A stretch of DNA of 64,000 bases. Origin: Rhodobacter flavimaris. Lineage in GTDB: Bacteria; Pseudomonadota; Alphaproteobacteria; Rhodobacterales; Rhodobacteraceae. The position numbers were made by a program, and so were the translations under genes. Within the stretch, counting starts at the first letter, position 1; every line of letters starts with the position of its first letter. The stretch spans positions 356,650-420,649 of the forward strand of contig NZ_JAJUOS010000002.1 in the NCBI RefSeq assembly GCF_021378075.1, given 5' to 3'. Below the pieces are notes generated by a model. The model saw nothing but the letters and a program-made list of their open reading frames with translations. It was not told the origin of the DNA and made no database searches. Shown one piece after another: positions 18,102-27,327 of the stretch.

Positions 18102-18698
18102 ATGGCCCATATTGACTATTTTTTCTCCGTTCTCAGCCCCTGGACCTATCTGGCGGGCACCCGGCTTGAGGAAATCGCCGCCCGCCACGGGGCCGAGATC
18201 ACCTATCGCCCGCTTGACGTGATGTCATTGTTCGACCGCACCGGCGGCACGCGCCCCGCCGCGCGCCATCCCAACCGCGTGGCCTACCGCAAGCAAGAGC
18301 TTGATCGCTGGTCGAAACGCCTCGGGATGGAGATGGACACCGGCCTGACCGCAGCGCACAACCCTGCCCCCTCCTCTTACGCGATCATCGCGGCGCAGAA
18401 GGCGGGCGACGGCGATCTGGGCGGCCTGACCCATGCGATCTTGCGGGCGCGTTGGGCCGAGGGCAAGGACATCGCCGACGACGCGGTGATCCGCGCGGCG
18501 CTGGAGGCCAACGGTTTTGACGGCAATCTCGTGACCACCGGGCTCTTCGACGGCGCGATGGCCTATGAGCGCAACCTCGAGGACGCCTCCGAACTTGGCG
18601 TCTTCGGCACGCCCTTCTACATCGTGCGCGAAACCGATCAGCGGTTCTGGGGGCAGGACCGGCTGGAGTTCCTCGACGAGCATCTGGGATCGCTCTGA
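18102..18698 (+). CDS. 2-hydroxychromene-2-carboxylate isomerase-like protein (DsbA fold)
   Basis: A 198-residue thioredoxin-fold protein of the HCCA isomerase / kappa-class GST group. The N-terminus IDYFFSVLSPWTYLAGTRLEEIAARHG holds the SPWTYL segment with the glutathione-contact serine in place of a CXXC. The C-terminus ELGVFGTPFYIVRETDQRFWGQDRLEFLDEHLG is the family GVPT-F-like region. Such proteins catalyse glutathione-dependent isomerisations in aromatic catabolism, but no aromatic pathway genes are nearby. It overlaps the next gene by one base (TGATG), so the two are coupled. Confidence 0.85.
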   Translation: MAHIDYFFSVLSPWTYLAGTRLEEIAARHGAEITYRPLDVMSLFDRTGGTRPAARHPNRVAYRKQELDRWSKRLGMEMDTGLTAAHNPAPSSYAIIAAQKAGDGDLGGLTHAILRARWAEGKDIADDAVIRAALEANGFDGNLVTTGLFDGAMAYERNLEDASELGVFGTPFYIVRETDQRFWGQDRLEFLDEHLGSL

Positions 18699-19510
18699 TG
18701 CCCAAGGATATGCGACAGGGCGCCGAGACCAACTGGCAGGTCATCGGCGAAGGAGAGCGGCCTGCGCTGGCCATCCACTGCATGTTGGGCTCGGGCGAGA
18801 TGTGGACGCCGGTTCTGGCACCGCTTGGCGCGCAGACCAGCGCGACGACCTTCGACCTTCCCGGCCATGGCAAAAGTGCGCCTTGGACCCCGGAGACAGT
18901 CGAACCGGGCGCCTATCAGCGGCTGGCGGCGCAGATCGCGGCCTCGTTCATCGAACGTCCCGTGGATCTGATCGGGCACAGCTTCGGCGCCTCGGTCGCG
19001 CTGCGCATCGCCGTGGCGGCGCCCGAGGCGGTGCGCTCGCTCACGCTGGTCGAGCCGGTGCTGTTCAAGGCCGCCGAGGGCTCGGCCGAGTGGCAAGAGC
19101 TGCGCCCGCATCAGGATCATCTGGATGAGCTGATGCAAACCCGGCAATACGAAGAGGCCGCGCGGCGCTTCATGCGCGCCTGGGGCACCGGGCAAGAGTG
19201 GGACACCCTGCCCCCGCATCAACGCGCCCGCTTCATCGCGCAGATGGAGATCGTGGCCAACGTGACCCCGTCGAATTTCGACGACCCCGGGCAGATCACC
19301 CGCGAAGGCGGGATGGAGCAGATCGACGCGCCGGTGCTTCTGGTCTACGGCGACCGCAGCCCGCCGATCTCGGCCCGCGTGTGCGAGGCCATCGCCGCGC
19401 GTCTGCCCGATGTCGGCACCGCCTGCGTTCCGGGCGCGGGGCATATGCTGCCCCTGACCCATGCGCAGCAACTGACTGATCTGATCGCGCTGAACCTCGA
19501 CCGCAGCTGA
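18698..19510 (+). CDS. Alpha/beta-fold hydrolase
   Basis: A 270-residue cytosolic hydrolase. The nucleophile elbow GHSFGAS lies in VDLIGHSFGASVALRIA, the acid is likely Asp in LLVYGDRSPPIS, and the His in PGAGHMLPLTH, completing the triad. No signal peptide. Substrate unknown; related proteins are haloalkane dehalogenase-, esterase- or ring-cleavage-hydrolase-like. Translationally coupled to the HCCA isomerase-like gene, which suggests a shared catabolic step, but that is inference. Confidence 0.87.
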   Translation: MPKDMRQGAETNWQVIGEGERPALAIHCMLGSGEMWTPVLAPLGAQTSATTFDLPGHGKSAPWTPETVEPGAYQRLAAQIAASFIERPVDLIGHSFGASVALRIAVAAPEAVRSLTLVEPVLFKAAEGSAEWQELRPHQDHLDELMQTRQYEEAARRFMRAWGTGQEWDTLPPHQRARFIAQMEIVANVTPSNFDDPGQITREGGMEQIDAPVLLVYGDRSPPISARVCEAIAARLPDVGTACVPGAGHMLPLTHAQQLTDLIALNLDRS

Positions 19511-19519
19511 CGCGCCCTT

Positions 19520-20863
19520 TCATGCGCGCAGCCACGGCCCGCGCCAGAAGCGCACGCTGAGCGTCAGGCCCACGCAGGCCAGCCCGATCACGAGACCAAG
19601 CCACAGCCCGACCCCGCCATACCCAAGCGGGAAGGCCAGAACGTAGCTCGACGGGATGCCGATCAGCCAATAGCTGATCGTCGCCACCCACATCGGCACT
19701 CGCGTGTCATGCACCCCGCGCAGCAGGCCAAGCACCATGACCTGCGTCGAGTCGAACAGCTGGAACAGCGCCGCCACCACCATCAGCCGCGCGCCGAAGG
19801 CCATGATCTCGGGCGCCTCGGGGTTGGTGCGGTCCAGAAACAGGCCGACAAGCTGCTGAGGGATGGCCAGGAAGACCACCACGGTGACCAGACCGAACAC
19901 GAGCGAAAGCACCTGCGCCACCAGCGCCCCATCGCGCAGGCGCGTCATGTCGCGCGCGCCCGAGGCGCGGCCCGCACGCACCGTCGCGGCGTTCGACAGG
20001 CCCATATGCACCATGAAGGTCAGCGAGGCGAGTTCCAGAGCGATCCCATGCGCCGCCAGTTCGCGCGTGCCGATCCAGCCCATCATCAGCGCCGAGGCCT
20101 GGAACAGCCCCGCCTCGGAAACCGAGGTCAGCCCGATCGGCAGCCCCATCCGCGCGACCGAGAAAAAGCTGGGCCAATCGGGGCGCCAGAACCGCTGGAA
20201 CAGATGCACATGGCGCAGGGCGGGCGCATAGGCCGCGTAAAGCATCAAAAGCCCCGCCGTTACGATCTGCACCGCGACCGAAGCCAGCGCTGCCCCGCGA
20301 ACGCCCATCTCGGGCGCGCCAAGATTGCCGAAGATCAGCATCCAGTTCAGCACGATGTTCAGGCCAACCCCCAGCCAGGTGACCCACATCACGATCTGCG
20401 TGCGCTCCTGCGCGGCAAGGAAGCTTTTGAGGACAGCGATGATCAGCGCGGGCACCATCCCCACCATCGCCACGCGCAGGTAATCCTGCGCCAGCGCGGC
20501 AAGCTCGGGTTGCTGCCCCAGCAACAGCAGTATCGGCCCGGAACTCCACATCAGCGGCGTCACCAGCGCGCCATAAAGGATCGACAGCCACAGCCCCATC
20601 CGCGCATCGCGCCGCGCCTGCGTGTCGTCCCCCGCGCCGAGGCTGGCGGCCACGCGCCCCATCACGGCATAGGAAAACCCGGACCCCAGGATAAACAGGA
20701 TGAAGAAATAGCTGGAGCCGAGCACGACCGAGGCCAGCTCGGGCACGCCATACCAACCGAGCATGATCGTGTCGGTGACATGCAGCCCCATCTGCGCCAG
20801 GTTGGAGCCGATAATCGGCAGGCCGAGCGTCAGGAGCGCCTTGGAATGGCCGGGAAATGTCAT
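19520..20863 (-). CDS. MATE-family efflux transporter
   Basis: Multidrug and toxin extrusion family antiporter, 447 residues with about twelve hydrophobic segments. The NorM-type opening LLTLGLPIIGSNLAQMGLHVTDTIMLGWYG is clear, and the second half begins around MGLPIGLTSVSEAGLFQASALMMGWIG, showing the internal repeat. The start is uncertain: 20863 is chosen, but an in-frame ATG at 20899 is possible. Neither has a good ribosome site, and the AT-rich bases between them look more like promoter than coding. It ends 9 bases from the convergent hydrolase. Confidence 0.88.
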   Translation of the reverse strand: MTFPGHSKALLTLGLPIIGSNLAQMGLHVTDTIMLGWYGVPELASVVLGSSYFFILFILGSGFSYAVMGRVAASLGAGDDTQARRDARMGLWLSILYGALVTPLMWSSGPILLLLGQQPELAALAQDYLRVAMVGMVPALIIAVLKSFLAAQERTQIVMWVTWLGVGLNIVLNWMLIFGNLGAPEMGVRGAALASVAVQIVTAGLLMLYAAYAPALRHVHLFQRFWRPDWPSFFSVARMGLPIGLTSVSEAGLFQASALMMGWIGTRELAAHGIALELASLTFMVHMGLSNAATVRAGRASGARDMTRLRDGALVAQVLSLVFGLVTVVVFLAIPQQLVGLFLDRTNPEAPEIMAFGARLMVVAALFQLFDSTQVMVLGLLRGVHDTRVPMWVATISYWLIGIPSSYVLAFPLGYGGVGLWLGLVIGLACVGLTLSVRFWRGPWLRA

Positions 20864-20931
20864 CCGGCCCGTGTTTAAATTTGACTGCAAGGTAAACATC
20901 GCGCGACGCTAGCCGAGCGGATTTGCCCCGT

Positions 20932-20947
20932 CCACAGATTCCTGTGG
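20932..20947. repeat. Perfect inverted repeat upstream of the MATE gene
   Basis: CCACAG at 20932-20937 and CTGTGG at 20942-20947 around ATTC. It sits between the cytochrome b stop and the MATE start. No T run follows on either strand, so an operator is as likely as a terminator. Confidence 0.4.
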
Positions 20948-20948
20948 T

Positions 20949-21599
20949 CTAGCGCTCTTTCCGGCGCCCGGTGATCATCGGGGTCACAAGGTCTTCGCGC
21001 TTCCAGAATCGGTAGAACAGGATGGCGCCTATGTGGAACACAACAAGGATCAGCAACAGCACCCCAAGCCGGTGATGCCAGCCAAGCGCCCAACGGTTCC
21101 AGGACGTCGAGACCGAGTCCGCCAGCGGCCCGATATTGATATAATCCTCCGGGTCGATGATGAGGCCGGTTCCCACCTGCCCCGCCAGAACCAGCAGCAT
21201 CGCCACGACCGACCAGCCGCCAAGCGGGTTATGCCCCTCGGTATGCGAGGCCACCCGCGCGGGCAGCGTGCGCGCATAGGCGAGCACCGCCATCGGCCCT
21301 TTGACGAAGCGCACGAAACGCGCGTTGCGCGGGCCGATCAGCCCCCAGATGAGGCGAAACGCCAAGAGTCCCGCGACCGCGTAGCCCGCGTAGAAATGCA
21401 GCGTCATCTTGAGCGGCCCGAACTGCCCCAGCAACCAGCCGCTGACCACGGCCAGCACCAGCAGCCAGTGGAAGGCGCGCAGCGCCGGATCCCAGATCTG
21501 CGGCGCGGATTTATCATGGGGCGTGCTCAAGGGGCCTCGATCCGTCTTGCGAGGCCGCGCGTGGCGCGACCCCACGGGGTCATTGTGCTGCGCGATCAC
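20949..21599 (-). CDS. Cytochrome b561-type membrane protein
   Basis: A 216-residue integral membrane di-heme cytochrome b of the cytochrome b/b6-Ni/Fe-hydrogenase type. It has about four transmembrane helices, with histidines placed for heme ligation in [28 protein letters not shown] and [21 protein letters not shown]. The first 35 residues are polar and cytosolic. It starts with GTG overlapping the cytochrome c' stop as GTGA, so the two form a coupled pair. Such cytochromes b are thought to pass quinol electrons to the partner cytochrome c. Confidence 0.85.
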   Translation of the reverse strand: MIAQHNDPVGSRHARPRKTDRGPLSTPHDKSAPQIWDPALRAFHWLLVLAVVSGWLLGQFGPLKMTLHFYAGYAVAGLLAFRLIWGLIGPRNARFVRFVKGPMAVLAYARTLPARVASHTEGHNPLGGWSVVAMLLVLAGQVGTGLIIDPEDYINIGPLADSVSTSWNRWALGWHHRLGVLLLILVVFHIGAILFYRFWKREDLVTPMITGRRKER

Positions 21600-22045
21600 T
21601 CAGGCAGGCGATACTCGTCGTGACAGGCCTTGCAGGCGCCGCCGAACTTGCCATAGGCGGCAGCGAAAGCATCGCCGTCACCGCCTTGGGCCACGGCAAT
21701 CAACTCGGCACCGGCCGCGCGCATGGCTTTGCCCTTGGCGCCGAAATTCTCCATGTCTTCCCAGATTTTGGCCTTTGCACGGGTCTTGCCGGGCACATCC
21801 GCATCCGAGCTGCCCGGTGCGAAGAGCGGCGAGATATCGGTCGCCAAGATAGCTTCCAGCTTGGCGGTCTCGACCTTGGCGACCTCGGTATCAAAGGACT
21901 GGGTCAGCGGCCCCATCGCCTTCATCGACGCGCCAAGCGACTTGAAATAGGCCTGACGGGCCTCGACCGTGGCCATCGGGTCGGCGAAGGCCGAAGAGGC
22001 GAACACAAGGGCTGCGGGAATGGCGGCAAGAACAATTCGGCGCAT
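21596..22045 (-). CDS. cycP: Cytochrome c' (cytochrome c-prime)
   Basis: Periplasmic four-helix-bundle cytochrome, 149 residues. A Sec signal peptide ([20 protein letters not shown]) is followed by the mature helices, and the C-terminal heme motif CKACH is at residues 138-142, as expected for class II cytochromes c. Cytochromes c' bind nitric oxide and protect against nitrosative stress. The start at 22045 is behind GGAGAA; a longer frame upstream is rejected. It is translationally coupled to the cytochrome b gene. Confidence 0.9.
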   Translation of the reverse strand: MRRIVLAAIPAALVFASSAFADPMATVEARQAYFKSLGASMKAMGPLTQSFDTEVAKVETAKLEAILATDISPLFAPGSSDADVPGKTRAKAKIWEDMENFGAKGKAMRAAGAELIAVAQGGDGDAFAAAYGKFGGACKACHDEYRLPE

Positions 22046-22157
22046 AAAGCTTCTCCGTTGAATGTATGGTCGTGGTTTTACGCGGTCAGACACGCTTTCC
22101 GGCGCAGATATGTTTCAATCGAAATGTGACATCCTGCGGACAGGGACGTCCAGTACC

Positions 22158-22754
22158 TCACGGCTTGCTCGCGACAAAGTCAACGAGCGCCGCGCGTCCG
22201 GCGTGGCCCGCGCCCTCGTCAAGGACCGCGTCGTAATCGGCCTGATGCAGGATGGGCCAGCCGGGGAAGGCAGCGCGCAGCAGATCGAGCGTGTAGAGAT
22301 GATCGAAATTCCCCGGCCCGCCCGAGCCATAGCCGGGCTGGCGCGTGGCAAAACCGTGGATCAACAACAATCCGCCCGGCCGGAGCGCCCGTGCGGCACC
22401 CTCAAATATGCGGGCGCGAAAGGCCGGATCAGCGAACTGGATGAAACAGGCCAGAACCGCGTCGAACTGTGCCTCGGGCCAGTCGAAGCGCGCAAGATCC
22501 ACCGCTTGCCAATCGACGCTGACGCCGCGCGCCTGCGCCAACCCGCGCGCCTTTGCCAGCGCGTTAGGGGCAGATTCCAGCGCCGTGACCCTCAGCCCCA
22601 GCCCCGCCAGATAGACCGCGTTGCGCCCCTCGCCCTCGGCGAGACTAAGCACGCGGGCACCCGGCGGAAGCCGCCACGCCTGGCGGCGCACGAAATCCGC
22701 AGGCTCGGTGCCATAGTGAAATTCGGTTCCGGAAAATCTTTCGTTCCAGCTCAT
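22158..22754 (-). CDS. Class I SAM-dependent methyltransferase
   Basis: A 198-residue methyltransferase. Motif I is ARVLSLAEGEGRNAVYLAG, the acidic residue ending strand 2 is in VTALESAPNALAKA, and motif IV is FDAVLACFIQF. The N-terminal SWNERFSGTEFHYGTEPADFV resembles the thiopurine- or TehB-like small-molecule methyltransferase group. The start at 22754 is chosen because earlier residues have no family character. Its likely promoter region overlaps the ppk2 terminator, so the two are transcribed separately. Confidence 0.83.
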   Translation of the reverse strand: MSWNERFSGTEFHYGTEPADFVRRQAWRLPPGARVLSLAEGEGRNAVYLAGLGLRVTALESAPNALAKARGLAQARGVSVDWQAVDLARFDWPEAQFDAVLACFIQFADPAFRARIFEGAARALRPGGLLLIHGFATRQPGYGSGGPGNFDHLYTLDLLRAAFPGWPILHQADYDAVLDEGAGHAGRAALVDFVASKP

Positions 22755-22787
22755 CCCCGCCCCCGTTCGACTGGACCAAAGATGGTG

Positions 22788-22826
22788 GAAAATCGGCGCG
22801 CGGCAAGTTGACAACCTGCCGCGCGC
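22788..22826 (-). terminator. ppk2 terminator
   Basis: Fifteen-base-pair near-perfect inverted repeat (22796-22810 with 22812-22826) followed on the minus strand by GATTTT. The single imperfect pair is G-U only if the RNA is copied from the minus-strand gene, which supports that orientation. It begins six bases after the ppk2 stop. Confidence 0.75.
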
Positions 22827-22832
22827 GCGTGT

Positions 22833-23861
22833 TCAGGTCCGTGCGCGGCGCTGATCGGGATGCAGCGAGGCGCCCAGGATATGGTCCGATTGATGGATCA
22901 CGTGGCTCGCGTGGCCGACAATTAGCGGATCGGGCGGCGTCGCGATGCTCAGGTCCTTATCCGGGTAATCAAGCGTCGAGAGGAAGTGCTTCATGCAGTT
23001 CAGTCGCGCGCGCTTCTTGTCGTTCGACTTGACGATGGTCCAGGGCGCGTCGGCGGTGTCGGTATAGAAGAACATGGCCTCCTTCGCCTCGGTGTAATCG
23101 TCCCACTTGTCGAGCGACGCAAGGTCGATAGGGCTGAGCTTCCAGCGCTTGAGCGGATCGGTCTCGCGCGATTTGAAGCGGGCGCGCTGCTCGGTCTGGG
23201 TGACCGAGAACCAGTATTTGTAAAGCCGGATCCCCGAGCGCACGAGCATCCGCTCCAACTCGGGCGTCTGGCGCATGAATTCCAGATATTCGGTGGGCGT
23301 GCAGAAGCCCATGACACGCTCGACGCCCGCGCGATTATACCAGCTGCGGTCATAGAAAACCATCTCGCCCGCCGTCGGCATGTGCTGGATGTAGCGCTGG
23401 AAATACCACTGGCCGCGCTCTTCGTCCGAGGGCTTGTTCAGCGCCACGACGCGCGCGAAACGCGGATTAAGATGTTCGTTGAAGCGCTTGATCGTGCCGC
23501 CCTTGCCGGCAGCGTCGCGGCCCTCGAACAGGATGACGAATTTTTGCCCCGTCTCCTGCGCCCAAAGCTGAACCTTGAGCAGTTCGGCCTGCAGCTGCGC
23601 CTTTTCCTTCTCGTAGGCGGGGCGGCCCAGACGATGCGCATAGGGGTACTTGCCAGTCTCGAAGGCAAGGCGGATGGCATTGGGATCGACGCGCGGGAAG
23701 CTCTTGGGGCCTCGGGCCTCGGGCTCCCCCGGAACCACCGCCGGATGCGGCTCGGCCGGGTCGGTGGGCTTGGCGAGCGGTGCCGCCGCAGCCTTGGCGA
23801 CCGGGCTTGCCGGAGTTTCTTCTACTGCTTTAATTTCTTCTTTTTTAATCTGATCTTCCAT
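22833..23861 (-). CDS. ppk2: Polyphosphate kinase 2
   Basis: Transfers phosphate between polyphosphate and nucleotides. The 342-residue protein has the Walker A-like FEGRDAAGKGGTIKRF (near residues 112-127), Walker B in GEMVFYDRSWYNRAGVERVMGF, and the lid segment typical of class I PPK2. The first 70 or so residues are disordered and rich in Pro, Ala and Glu, then the conserved core begins at YPYAHRLGRPAYEKE. The start at 23861 is chosen because GGAGGG lies seven bases upstream; a Met two codons earlier overlaps that site. Monocistronic, with its own terminator. Confidence 0.92.
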   Translation of the reverse strand: MEDQIKKEEIKAVEETPASPVAKAAAAPLAKPTDPAEPHPAVVPGEPEARGPKSFPRVDPNAIRLAFETGKYPYAHRLGRPAYEKEKAQLQAELLKVQLWAQETGQKFVILFEGRDAAGKGGTIKRFNEHLNPRFARVVALNKPSDEERGQWYFQRYIQHMPTAGEMVFYDRSWYNRAGVERVMGFCTPTEYLEFMRQTPELERMLVRSGIRLYKYWFSVTQTEQRARFKSRETDPLKRWKLSPIDLASLDKWDDYTEAKEAMFFYTDTADAPWTIVKSNDKKRARLNCMKHFLSTLDYPDKDLSIATPPDPLIVGHASHVIHQSDHILGASLHPDQRRART

Positions 23862-24018
23862 ACACATCCCTCCAATCAATCGGAACTCGATGCGCCATAG
23901 CGGAAAACCCACAAACATGCCTTGATGCGCATCAACCTAGACCAATTCCAGATTGAAAATCGCTCTTTTCTTCCGCGTCCGGGCACGCCAACCTGCCCCC
24001 ATCGAACAGGAGACGGCG

Positions 24019-24684
24019 ATGATTACACTTTACGGCATGTACCGCTCGCGCGCGACGCGCAACATCTGGGCCCTTGAGGAACTGGGCCTGCCCTATACCC
24101 TCAAGCCGGTCATCCAGGCCTACCGGCTGGAGGCCAAGGGCATCGACCCGCTGGCCCCCGATGCGCCCTTCAACACGCGCACTGCGGAATATTTGCGCCT
24201 GACCCCGGCGGGCGCGATCCCGGTGATGGAAGATGCGGGCCTCGTGCTGTCCGAGTCGCTCGCGATCAACCTCTATCTGGCCAAGAAAGCGGGCGGTGCG
24301 CTGGCCCCGCGCGATGCGCGCGAAGAGGCGCTGATGACGCAATGGGCGCTTTACGGCGCGACCGCTATTGAAGGCCCCGCGCTTGAGATCACCTTTGCCT
24401 ATGCCAAAGGCGTGGATGAGGGCGGCCAGCGCGTGATCGAGGCTTCGGCTGATCAACTGCTGCGCCCGCTCAAAGCGCTCGAGGCGCATCTGGCGACGCA
24501 TAGCCACATGGTTGGCGGGCGCTTCACCGTGGCCGACATCAACATGGCCGAGATCGTGCGCTATGCCCAACCCCATGCGCCGCTGATGGCGCAGGTGCCG
24601 CGCGTCAAGAGCTGGCTTGAGCTGTGCCAGTCGCGCCCGGCCTTCAAGAAGATGTGGGCGACGCGCGAGGGCGAACCGGCCTGA
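24019..24684 (+). CDS. Glutathione S-transferase family protein
   Basis: A 221-residue cytosolic GST-fold protein. The N-terminal thioredoxin domain starts ITLYGMYRSRATRNIWALEELGLPY, with the likely active Ser/Arg near residues 8-12, and has the cis-Pro GAIPVMEDAG and the glutathione-binding SESLAINLYL. The C-terminal helical domain ends in VGGRFTVADINMAEIV, the N-capping motif of GSTs. Start at 24019 behind AGGAG. Substrate unknown. Stands between ppk2 and parE with no evident operon. Confidence 0.87.
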   Translation: MITLYGMYRSRATRNIWALEELGLPYTLKPVIQAYRLEAKGIDPLAPDAPFNTRTAEYLRLTPAGAIPVMEDAGLVLSESLAINLYLAKKAGGALAPRDAREEALMTQWALYGATAIEGPALEITFAYAKGVDEGGQRVIEASADQLLRPLKALEAHLATHSHMVGGRFTVADINMAEIVRYAQPHAPLMAQVPRVKSWLELCQSRPAFKKMWATREGEPA

Positions 24685-24782
24685 TCGCGCCCAAAGCAGG
24701 CGCGGGCTTTCCCCCGCGCTTGCTCACCTGCCCCTAGCTGCTGTATCTCTTTCCCTCAAAGCTACAAAAGAAAGCGAGCAGC

Positions 24783-26741
24783 ATGGCCGACGATCTCCTC
24801 TCCGCGCAGCCCGAGAAAGCCTATGACGCCTCCTCGATCGAGGTGCTCGAAGGGCTGGAGCCGGTGCGGAAGCGGCCGGGGATGTATATCGGCGGCACGG
24901 ATGAACGCGCGCTGCACCATATGGTGGCCGAGATCCTCGACAACTCGATGGACGAGGCCGTGGCGGGCCATGCCAGCCGGATCGAGGTCGAGCTGAACGC
25001 CGATTACTCGGTCACGATCCGCGACAACGGCCGCGGCATCCCGATCGACCCGCACCCCAAGTTCCCCGGCAAATCGGCGCTTGAGGTCATCTTGTGCACC
25101 CTGCACGCGGGCGGCAAGTTCTCGGGCGACGCCTACCAGACCTCGGGCGGTCTGCACGGGGTGGGTGCCTCGGTCGTGAACGCTCTGTCGGATTCGATGG
25201 TGGTGCAGGTGGCGCGCAACAAGGAGCTGTTCGAGCAGCGTTTCTCGCGCGGCATCCCGCAGGGTCCGGTCGCGAAGATCGGCGCCGCCTCGAACCGTCG
25301 TGGCACCACGGTCACCTTCCACGCCGATGAGCAGATCTTTGGCCACCACCGCTTCAAGCCCGCGCGGATGATGAAGATGGTGCGCTCGAAGGCCTATCTC
25401 TTCTCGGGCGTCGAGATCCGCTGGAAGTCCGAGATCGACGATGGCGAGACGCCGACCGAAGCGGTCTTCCACTTCCCCGGCGGGCTTGCCGACTACCTGA
25501 CCGAGACGCTTGGCAAGGCCGCGACCTATGCCGACCGCCCCTTTGCAGGCAAGGTGCAGTTCCAGGAGAAATTCGGCGTGCCCGGCTCGGTCGAATGGGC
25601 GATCAACTGGACGCCCTCGCGCGACGGATTCATCCAGTCCTACTGTAACACCGTCCCCACCCCCGAGGGCGGCACGCATGAAGCGGGCTTCTGGGCCGCG
25701 ATCCTCAAGGGCATCCGCGCCTATGGCGAGCTGGTCAACAACAAGAAATCCAAGGAAATCACCCGCGAGGATCTGCTGACGGGCGGCTGCGCGCTGGTAT
25801 CGTGCTTCATCCGCGAGCCGGAATTTGTCGGCCAGACCAAGGACCGCCTTGCCACCGTCGAGGCGCAGCGGCTGGTCGAGGGCGCGGTGCGCGACCACTT
25901 CGACAACTGGCTGGCGGCCGATACGAAATCGGCAGGCGCGATCCTTGACTTCCTCGTGCTGCGCGCCGAGGAGCGCCTGCGCCGCCGCCAGGAAAAGGAA
26001 ACGCAGCGCAAATCCGCCACCAAGAAGCTGCGCCTGCCCGGCAAGCTCGTGGATTGCTCGGCCACCAACCGCGCCGGGACCGAATTGTTCATCGTCGAAG
26101 GCGACTCGGCAGGCGGTTCGGCCAAGATGGCGCGCGACCGGCAGACCCAGGCGCTGTTGCCCCTGCGCGGCAAGATCCTGAACGTGCTTGGCGCGGCGTC
26201 GAACAAGCTCGGCCAGAACCAGGAGATCAACGACCTGTCGCAGGCGCTTGGCGTAAGCCTCGGCAGCAAGTTCAACGTCGAGGATCTGCGCTACGACAAG
26301 GTCATCATCATGACCGACGCTGACGTGGACGGGGCGCATATCGCCTCGCTTCTGATGACATTCTTCTTCACCCAGATGCGGCCGATGATCGACAAGGGGC
26401 ACCTTTATCTCGCCTGCCCGCCGCTTTACCGCCTGACGCAGGGCGCCAAGCGGCTTTATGTGGCCGATGACGCCGAGAAAGAGGAATGGCTGAAGAAGGG
26501 CTTGGGCGGCAAGGGCAAGATCGACGTGCAGCGATTCAAGGGTCTGGGCGAGATGGATGCCAAGGACCTGAAGGACACCACGATGAACCCTGCCACGCGC
26601 AAGCTGATCCGGGTGACGATCCACGACGATCTGCCCGGTGAAACCGCCGATCTGGTCGAGCGCCTGATGGGCAAGAAACCAGAGCTACGCTTCCAATACA
26701 TTCAGGAAAACGCACAATTCGTGGAAGAGCTGGACGTGTGA
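24783..26741 (+). CDS. parE: DNA topoisomerase IV subunit B
   Basis: ATPase subunit of topoisomerase IV, which decatenates replicated chromosomes. The 652-residue protein has the GHKL ATPase (VRKRPGMYIGG, EILDNSMDEAVAGHA, GRGIPIDPHP, SGGLHGVGASVVNALS), the transducer, and the TOPRIM domain (EGDSAGGSAKMARDRQTQALLPLRGKILNV, then TDADVDGAHIASLLM). Length and the absence of the long GyrB insertion favour ParE over GyrB. parC is not in the window. Its stop overlaps the next start (TGATG). Confidence 0.93.
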   Translation: MADDLLSAQPEKAYDASSIEVLEGLEPVRKRPGMYIGGTDERALHHMVAEILDNSMDEAVAGHASRIEVELNADYSVTIRDNGRGIPIDPHPKFPGKSALEVILCTLHAGGKFSGDAYQTSGGLHGVGASVVNALSDSMVVQVARNKELFEQRFSRGIPQGPVAKIGAASNRRGTTVTFHADEQIFGHHRFKPARMMKMVRSKAYLFSGVEIRWKSEIDDGETPTEAVFHFPGGLADYLTETLGKAATYADRPFAGKVQFQEKFGVPGSVEWAINWTPSRDGFIQSYCNTVPTPEGGTHEAGFWAAILKGIRAYGELVNNKKSKEITREDLLTGGCALVSCFIREPEFVGQTKDRLATVEAQRLVEGAVRDHFDNWLAADTKSAGAILDFLVLRAEERLRRRQEKETQRKSATKKLRLPGKLVDCSATNRAGTELFIVEGDSAGGSAKMARDRQTQALLPLRGKILNVLGAASNKLGQNQEINDLSQALGVSLGSKFNVEDLRYDKVIIMTDADVDGAHIASLLMTFFFTQMRPMIDKGHLYLACPPLYRLTQGAKRLYVADDAEKEEWLKKGLGGKGKIDVQRFKGLGEMDAKDLKDTTMNPATRKLIRVTIHDDLPGETADLVERLMGKKPELRFQYIQENAQFVEELDV

Positions 26742-27217
26742 TGAGCACCCAGACCCCGGCCACCCGCGCGCTGACACAGGCGAAGGTGGCCTTTCGCGTG
26801 ATGGAATACGACTACGTTTCCGGTCAGGACAAGATCGGCCTGCACGCAGCCGAAGCGATCGGCGCCGATCCGGGCCGGGTTCTCAAGACGCTGATGGTCG
26901 AGGTCGACGGCAAGCCCGCCTGCGCGGTGATCCCCTCGGACCGCTCGCTGTCGATGAAACGGGTGGCTGCGGCCTTCGGCGGCAAGGCGGCGACGATGAT
27001 GCCGCCTGACAAGGCCGAGCGCCTGACCGGCTTTCACACCGGCGGCATCAGCCCCTTCGGTCAAAAGCGCCGTGTGCCTGTGGCCTTCGAGGCGAGCGCC
27101 CTTGCGGAGCCCGAGGTCGTCATCAACGGTGGCAAACGCGGCATGATGGTCGCCCTTGCCCCTGCCGACGCGCTGGCCGCCAGCGGCGGCGCGCCGCATC
27201 CGCTTTGCGCCGATTGA
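26741..27217 (+). CDS. ybaK: YbaK-type Cys-tRNA(Pro)/aminoacyl-tRNA deacylase
   Basis: Clears misacylated tRNA, classically Cys-tRNA(Pro), in trans. The 158-residue YbaK/EbsC-fold protein shows the catalytic Lys region LKTLMVEVDGKPACAVIPSD, the GGKAATMMPP segment and the glycine-rich TGFHTGGISPFG loop. The ATG at 26741 shares its A with the parE stop; a GTG one codon earlier is possible. Coupled to parE, an association without known functional meaning. Confidence 0.9.
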   Translation: MSTQTPATRALTQAKVAFRVMEYDYVSGQDKIGLHAAEAIGADPGRVLKTLMVEVDGKPACAVIPSDRSLSMKRVAAAFGGKAATMMPPDKAERLTGFHTGGISPFGQKRRVPVAFEASALAEPEVVINGGKRGMMVALAPADALAASGGAPHPLCAD

Positions 27218-27327
27218 CCCCTTAAATTGCGGAGCGCCCGCGCCGTTCGGCGTTGGCAATTCCCCTTCGCCTGCGCTATGAGGGCGCAACGTCGCCCGAA
27301 GGGCGCCCAAGATTCCGGAGGAGCCAG

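Noticed and set aside
24762..26624. A 620-residue minus-strand frame opposite parE
   Set aside because: Shadow of parE; no ribosome site or domain pattern.
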